A stretch of 7,007 nt of DNA, taken from contig JAUXAH010000093.1 in NCBI GenBank assembly GCA_030614945.1, positions 1 through 7,007 on the forward strand, read 5' to 3'. This document shows positions 4,203 to 7,007 of this stretch, one piece after another. This stretch comes from Phycisphaerae bacterium (lineage in GTDB: Bacteria > Planctomycetota > Phycisphaerae > Sedimentisphaerales > SG8-4). The position numbers and the translations under genes were made by a program. The notes below the pieces were generated by a model. It was not told the DNA's origin. It searched no databases and was given only the letters and a program-made list of their open reading frames with translations. Within the stretch, counting starts at the first letter, position 1; every line of letters starts with the position of its first letter.

Positions 4203-5678
4203 GTGAAATTCCAGGTTTTTAGAAGCGGCAAGGTTGTAGATAAATTCGCCCTATGTGGTGCTTATATTTTCGGGACGGACGGAATCGGCATTCGGCGAGC
4301 GAAGATTACATTCAAGAACGGGTCTATCGAGTGTAAGAAGCCAAATCCGGAAACAGCGGGACTGGCATTGCTGTGGCCTATTGACGGTTTCGGCAAGGTG
4401 CTTTTACCGACCACCTGCCTGCCCGAAAGAACCCGGCTGTATAATTTGAATGTCGAGATAGCACGTGCAAAGCTGATGCAAATCATCGACAAGCGGGAAG
4501 ACTGGTCGTTCTTTGACAGGGTGGAGGGCTTAGAAGATATTTCCAAAGAGGCACAGGACTTGTTCGTTGGGGCAATTCAAAACATAACAGAGGCATCACT
4601 GGCGTCTAAATTGGCAGACGAATCCCTTAAAAAAGCTATAGTTTTTTCTGAAAAGCTGGCAATAAAACAGGCTGAATCGCTTTTTGAGGCAAGGAGCAGG
4701 AACCACGGTTTTGGGCGGGGCTGCCTTGGCTGTAGAATAGACCCTATGCAGATTAATAATTCACAATATGTTGAGAAGCTGCTGGAATTGTTCGGGTCTG
4801 TAACGATACCAATAAACTGGGCGCAGATAGAGTCTCATAAAGGCAGTTACGATTTTTCGATGGTTGATAACTGTATTGATGTGCTCGGCAAAAAGAAATT
4901 GGCGGTCGGTGGAGGTCCGCTGCTTTGCTTCTCGAAGGAATATCTTCCGAAGTGGCTGCTGCGTAAGGGGTCGGAGTTTGAAAAGATTCGCGAAACTGCG
5001 TATGAATTCGCCTCGAAGGTGGTTGCCCGGTATTCAGGCAGTATTCGTGAGTGGTGTGTTATAAGCGGTCTGAATACGTTTAATGATTTTGGGTTCAGCT
5101 TCGAGCAGGTTCTGGAAATGACGCGAGCGGCTAATCTGGCTGTAAAACAGGGAAGCAACAGGGCTTTGAAGATAATAGAAATCAGCAACCCGTGGGGTGA
5201 ATATTATGCAACAACACCTAATACGATTCCGCCATTAGTGTATATGGATATGGCTGTGCAGAGCGGGATTAATTTTGATGCGTTCGGGTTAGTTATGCGG
5301 TTCGGCAAAAATCAATCGGGTATGCACATTAGAGATATGATGCAGATATCGGCAGTTCTGGATTACTTTGGGCCTGTAGGTAAGCCATTGTATATATCGG
5401 ATGTGGAAGTTCCGAGCCGGGATGGTGTTGGTTTACATAATAGCAAAGTTGCCGGGGTGTGGCACGAGGAATGGGACCAATCGCGTCAAGGACAGTGGAT
5501 TGAGCAGTTCTATAAGATAGCCCTTAGCAAACCATTTGTTGATACAGTTACATATTCGAACCTCACCGACAGAAGGGACAGTGCCATAGCCCACAGCGGC
5601 CTGCTGACGGACCAGCTCGAACCTAAAAAATCGTTTCGAAGCTTGAAGAAACTGCATAATGCTATTTTCAATAGGTAA
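4203..5678 (+). CDS. GH10 (endo-1,4-beta-xylanase)-like protein with non-canonical active site
   Basis: The protein has 491 residues. Residues 1-165 are an N-terminal domain I know only by appearance from planctomycete xylanase-like proteins (IECKKPNPETAGLALLWPI, then NLNVEIARAKLMQI). It may be carbohydrate-binding. Residues about 170-491 follow a GH10 barrel: INWAQIESHKGSYDF (204-218), LPKWL (248-252), EWCVISGLNTFND (283-295), LYISDVEVPS (396-405) and a closing TYSNLTDRRDS. In GH10 enzymes the acid/base Glu sits in a WDVVNE motif and the nucleophile Glu in TELD. Here these read WCVISG (Gly289) and SDVE (Asp400), so both catalytic glutamates are changed. It may be a binding protein or use another mechanism; Glu402 is nearby. 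No signal peptide is visible, so it seems cytoplasmic. Start is GTG 4203 with GAGG six bases upstream. The family resemblance is good; function is open. Confidence 0.82.
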   Translation: MKFQVFRSGKVVDKFALCGAYIFGTDGIGIRRAKITFKNGSIECKKPNPETAGLALLWPIDGFGKVLLPTTCLPERTRLYNLNVEIARAKLMQIIDKREDWSFFDRVEGLEDISKEAQDLFVGAIQNITEASLASKLADESLKKAIVFSEKLAIKQAESLFEARSRNHGFGRGCLGCRIDPMQINNSQYVEKLLELFGSVTIPINWAQIESHKGSYDFSMVDNCIDVLGKKKLAVGGGPLLCFSKEYLPKWLLRKGSEFEKIRETAYEFASKVVARYSGSIREWCVISGLNTFNDFGFSFEQVLEMTRAANLAVKQGSNRALKIIEISNPWGEYYATTPNTIPPLVYMDMAVQSGINFDAFGLVMRFGKNQSGMHIRDMMQISAVLDYFGPVGKPLYISDVEVPSRDGVGLHNSKVAGVWHEEWDQSRQGQWIEQFYKIALSKPFVDTVTYSNLTDRRDSAIAHSGLLTDQLEPKKSFRSLKKLHNAIFNR

Positions 5679-5682
5679 ACAA

Positions 5683-5710
5683 ATCGTGAATCGTGGCTCG
5701 TGAATCGAAG
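5683..5710 (+). repeat. Heptads, ATCGTGA/ATCGTGG type
   Basis: Four 7-base units start at 5683, 5690, 5697 and 5704, beginning four bases after the GH10-like stop. The first is ATCGTGA and the second ATCGTGG. The fourth (ATCGAAG) runs into the purine-rich sequence that probably serves as ribosome-binding site for the ComEA-like gene. Confidence 0.7.
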
Positions 5711-5715
5711 AAGTG

Positions 5716-6078
5716 ATGCAATATGATATGACAGAAGTCAGGCAAAACAGGATTCAATCATTTGCTTTTGTTATTGCTGTGAGCGCGTGTGTTTTGTTTT
5801 CTATGGGTTTTGTAGCTTCGAGTCTTTTAACGTCGGGGCAATCATACGAAATTGAGCTGAACCAGAAAATAAATCCAAACGATGCGCCCATAGCGAGTTT
5901 GGTGAGATTGCCGGGTATAGGTTTGGGACGAGCTGAGGCAATAGCGGCTTACCGCGAGGAATTCGGTGAACAGAACGGCAATAAGCCGGCTTTTCAAAAT
6001 CCGAACGATTTGCAGAAGGTCAAAGGCATAGGGCCTAAAACGGTAGAGAATATAAGCGAATGGCTGAAGTTTGAATAA
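5716..6078 (+). CDS. ComEA-like membrane-anchored helix-hairpin-helix protein
   Basis: The protein has 120 residues. An N-terminal transmembrane helix (about 13-38, SFAFVIAVSACVLFSMGFVASSLL) is followed by a tandem helix-hairpin-helix pair outside the membrane. The two hairpins are VRLPGIGLGRAEAI (63-76) and VKGIGPKTVENI (102-113). The opening ELNQKINPNDAPIASL matches the ComEA pattern, in which the HhH domain binds double-stranded DNA in the periplasm for uptake. The link between the two hairpins looks longer than in Bacillus ComEA, by about six residues. Short ComEA-like proteins also occur without any competence genes, so a DNA-uptake role is not proved, and none of its usual partners (ComEC, ComFA) is here. 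Starts at GTG 5713, ATG 5716 and ATG 5728 are possible. I prefer 5716 because GAAG-rich sequence precedes it. The gene lies 37 bases after the GH10-like stop and may share its transcript. Confidence 0.85.
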   Translation: MQYDMTEVRQNRIQSFAFVIAVSACVLFSMGFVASSLLTSGQSYEIELNQKINPNDAPIASLVRLPGIGLGRAEAIAAYREEFGEQNGNKPAFQNPNDLQKVKGIGPKTVENISEWLKFE

Positions 6079-6186
6079 GAATTGAGTACAGGATAGCCTG
6101 ATTCGGGTATTATGACGATTAGAAAGCTCGATTGCGGGGATTCCGAGATGTCTGAGCGCGGCGATAGTTGTTTTATAGGTATGAGT

Positions 6187-7007
6187 ATGAAAAGACGTGA
6201 ATTTTTGAAGGCGATGGCCGGCGTGGCGATGACGTTTCGCATACTATGGGCGGACGAGATTCCGAAAGATATGAAGATCACGCGTGCGGTTGGCTTTCAT
6301 CTGGAGAGTACGCGGTCTAAATTCGCCGGCAAGAACTCGCGGCGTGATGTGCACGGCTCTAAGGCCAGGGACCGCATGGTTCGGCTTTACACAAACATGG
6401 GGGTCGATGGCATTGGTTTCTGCAAGGCGAGCCGGTCCCAGGTTGCACTTCTCCTGGGCAAGAACCCGTTTGATTTTTATCGTCGCAAGGGGCGTGCAAT
6501 GGTCAGCCCATTAGGTGCAGGAACGATGCCGTTGTGGGATGTGGCCGGCAAGGTGCTCGGCAAGCCCGTGTATAAATTGCTTGGTGGTAGGGGACCCAAG
6601 AGGGTGAGGGTTTATGACGGCTCGATATATTTTTCCGACCTGCTGCCGAAATATGCCGGCAATTACGTAGAACGCTTCAAGGAAGAGATTGACATGGGCA
6701 TGGGCATCGGCCATCGGGCGTTTAAGGTCAAGATTGGTCGTGGTGCGAAGTGGATGCCAACCGAGGCCGGTTATACCCGCGATATTGAGATATTGAAGAC
6801 CATTCGCCGGCATGTCGGGCCGGATATGCTGATTGGGGTGGACGCCAACAACGGGTACGACCTTGCACGAAGCAAGCAACTGCTTGAGGACCTGCCGGAT
6901 TTCAATTTCGCATTCGTCGAGGAGATGTTCCCTGAAACGGTCAATGAGTGCCTGGAGCTAAAGCGGTTTATCGCCAGGCATGGATGGAAGACGCTGGTGG
7001 CTGACGG
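6187..7007 (+). CDS. Tat-exported mandelate racemase/muconate lactonizing enzyme-type (enolase superfamily) protein, 3' end missing
   Basis: The frame is open to the end of the window, giving 273 codons. It begins with a twin-arginine signal, MKRREFLKAMAGVAM, so export in folded form by the Tat system is likely. An enolase-superfamily N-terminal domain follows, then the barrel. Visible landmarks are GTMPLWDVAGKVLGKPVYKL (112-131), FKVKIG (179-184) with the catalytic Lys-x-Lys pair, VDANNG (218-223) with the first metal ligand Asp219, and FVEEMFPE (243-250) with the second ligand Glu245. The window stops at VADG, where a third ligand Glu is expected next. The superfamily abstracts a proton alpha to a carboxylate; the substrate, probably a sugar acid, cannot be read. 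ATG 6187 has AGGT six bases upstream. ATG 6181 is an alternative, and the frame is open back to ATG 6112. By eye its codons are more GC-rich than those of the GH10-like gene. Confidence 0.88.
   Translation, partial: MKRREFLKAMAGVAMTFRILWADEIPKDMKITRAVGFHLESTRSKFAGKNSRRDVHGSKARDRMVRLYTNMGVDGIGFCKASRSQVALLLGKNPFDFYRRKGRAMVSPLGAGTMPLWDVAGKVLGKPVYKLLGGRGPKRVRVYDGSIYFSDLLPKYAGNYVERFKEEIDMGMGIGHRAFKVKIGRGAKWMPTEAGYTRDIEILKTIRRHVGPDMLIGVDANNGYDLARSKQLLEDLPDFNFAFVEEMFPETVNECLELKRFIARHGWKTLVAD

Noticed and set aside
6082..6113. Promoter TTGAGT/TATTAT before the enolase-superfamily gene
   Set aside because: The spacer is 20 bases, too long for a normal sigma70 promoter, and the -35 match is incomplete.
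6511..6879. Minus-strand 122-codon ORF
   Set aside because: It is the antisense shadow of the enolase-superfamily gene, whose motifs are unmistakable.
1..7007. Known defence system, prophage or transposon
   Set aside because: No nuclease, reverse transcriptase, toxin-antitoxin pair, integrase, transposase or phage structural gene is visible. The MazG and STAS/RsbW genes are ordinary housekeeping or regulatory types.

Overview
The window looks like a piece of a Planctomycetota chromosome, most likely Phycisphaerae from an environmental genome. This is inference, not proof. It rests on the gene repertoire: a xylanase-like GH10 relative with a long N-terminal domain, a Tat-exported enolase-superfamily protein, a short membrane-anchored ComEA-type protein and a STAS/RsbW-like pair. 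Moderate GC content, ATG/GTG starts and purine-rich Shine-Dalgarno sites fit a bacterium. No tRNA, rRNA, CRISPR array, transposase, integrase or phage gene is visible, and no known defence system.

Layout. Positions 1-140 hold the last 45 codons of a plus-strand membrane protein. A convergent intergenic block (about 132-275) follows. A minus-strand pair runs from 977 down to 267: a cysteine-free Rrf2-type regulator, then a small MazG-type nucleotide pyrophosphohydrolase. A 439-base gap between the divergent genes carries two small hairpins and a sigma70-type promoter. From 1417 onward all genes are on the plus strand: STAS anti-sigma-factor antagonist, RsbW-type kinase/anti-sigma factor, lipoprotein amidase (Amidase_2), an uncertain small ORF, an unrecognised sensory-looking protein of 156 residues, the GH10-like protein, a ComEA-like helix-hairpin-helix protein, and a Tat-signal mandelate racemase/enolase-superfamily protein that runs off the end.

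How the genes may work together. STAS and RsbW form the core of a partner-switching module: the antagonist binds the kinase when dephosphorylated and is released when phosphorylated. No sigma factor or phosphatase is present here. The amidase, and perhaps the 156-residue protein, lie downstream on the same strand and could be co-regulated, but this is inferred from position only. The GH10-like gene has its own good extended -10 promoter.

The most unusual structure is intergenic. At five intergenic regions there are tandem or degenerate repeats with a strict 7-base period, but with a different heptamer at each place. In two regions heptads of opposite orientation lie on the far side. Two regions also hold a hairpin element ending in the same 11-mer, GAATGACAATG. 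The heptads touch stop codons, a probable ribosome-binding region and a probable transcription start. The GH10-like protein is the most interesting gene: both catalytic glutamates expected in GH10 xylanases appear to be replaced.
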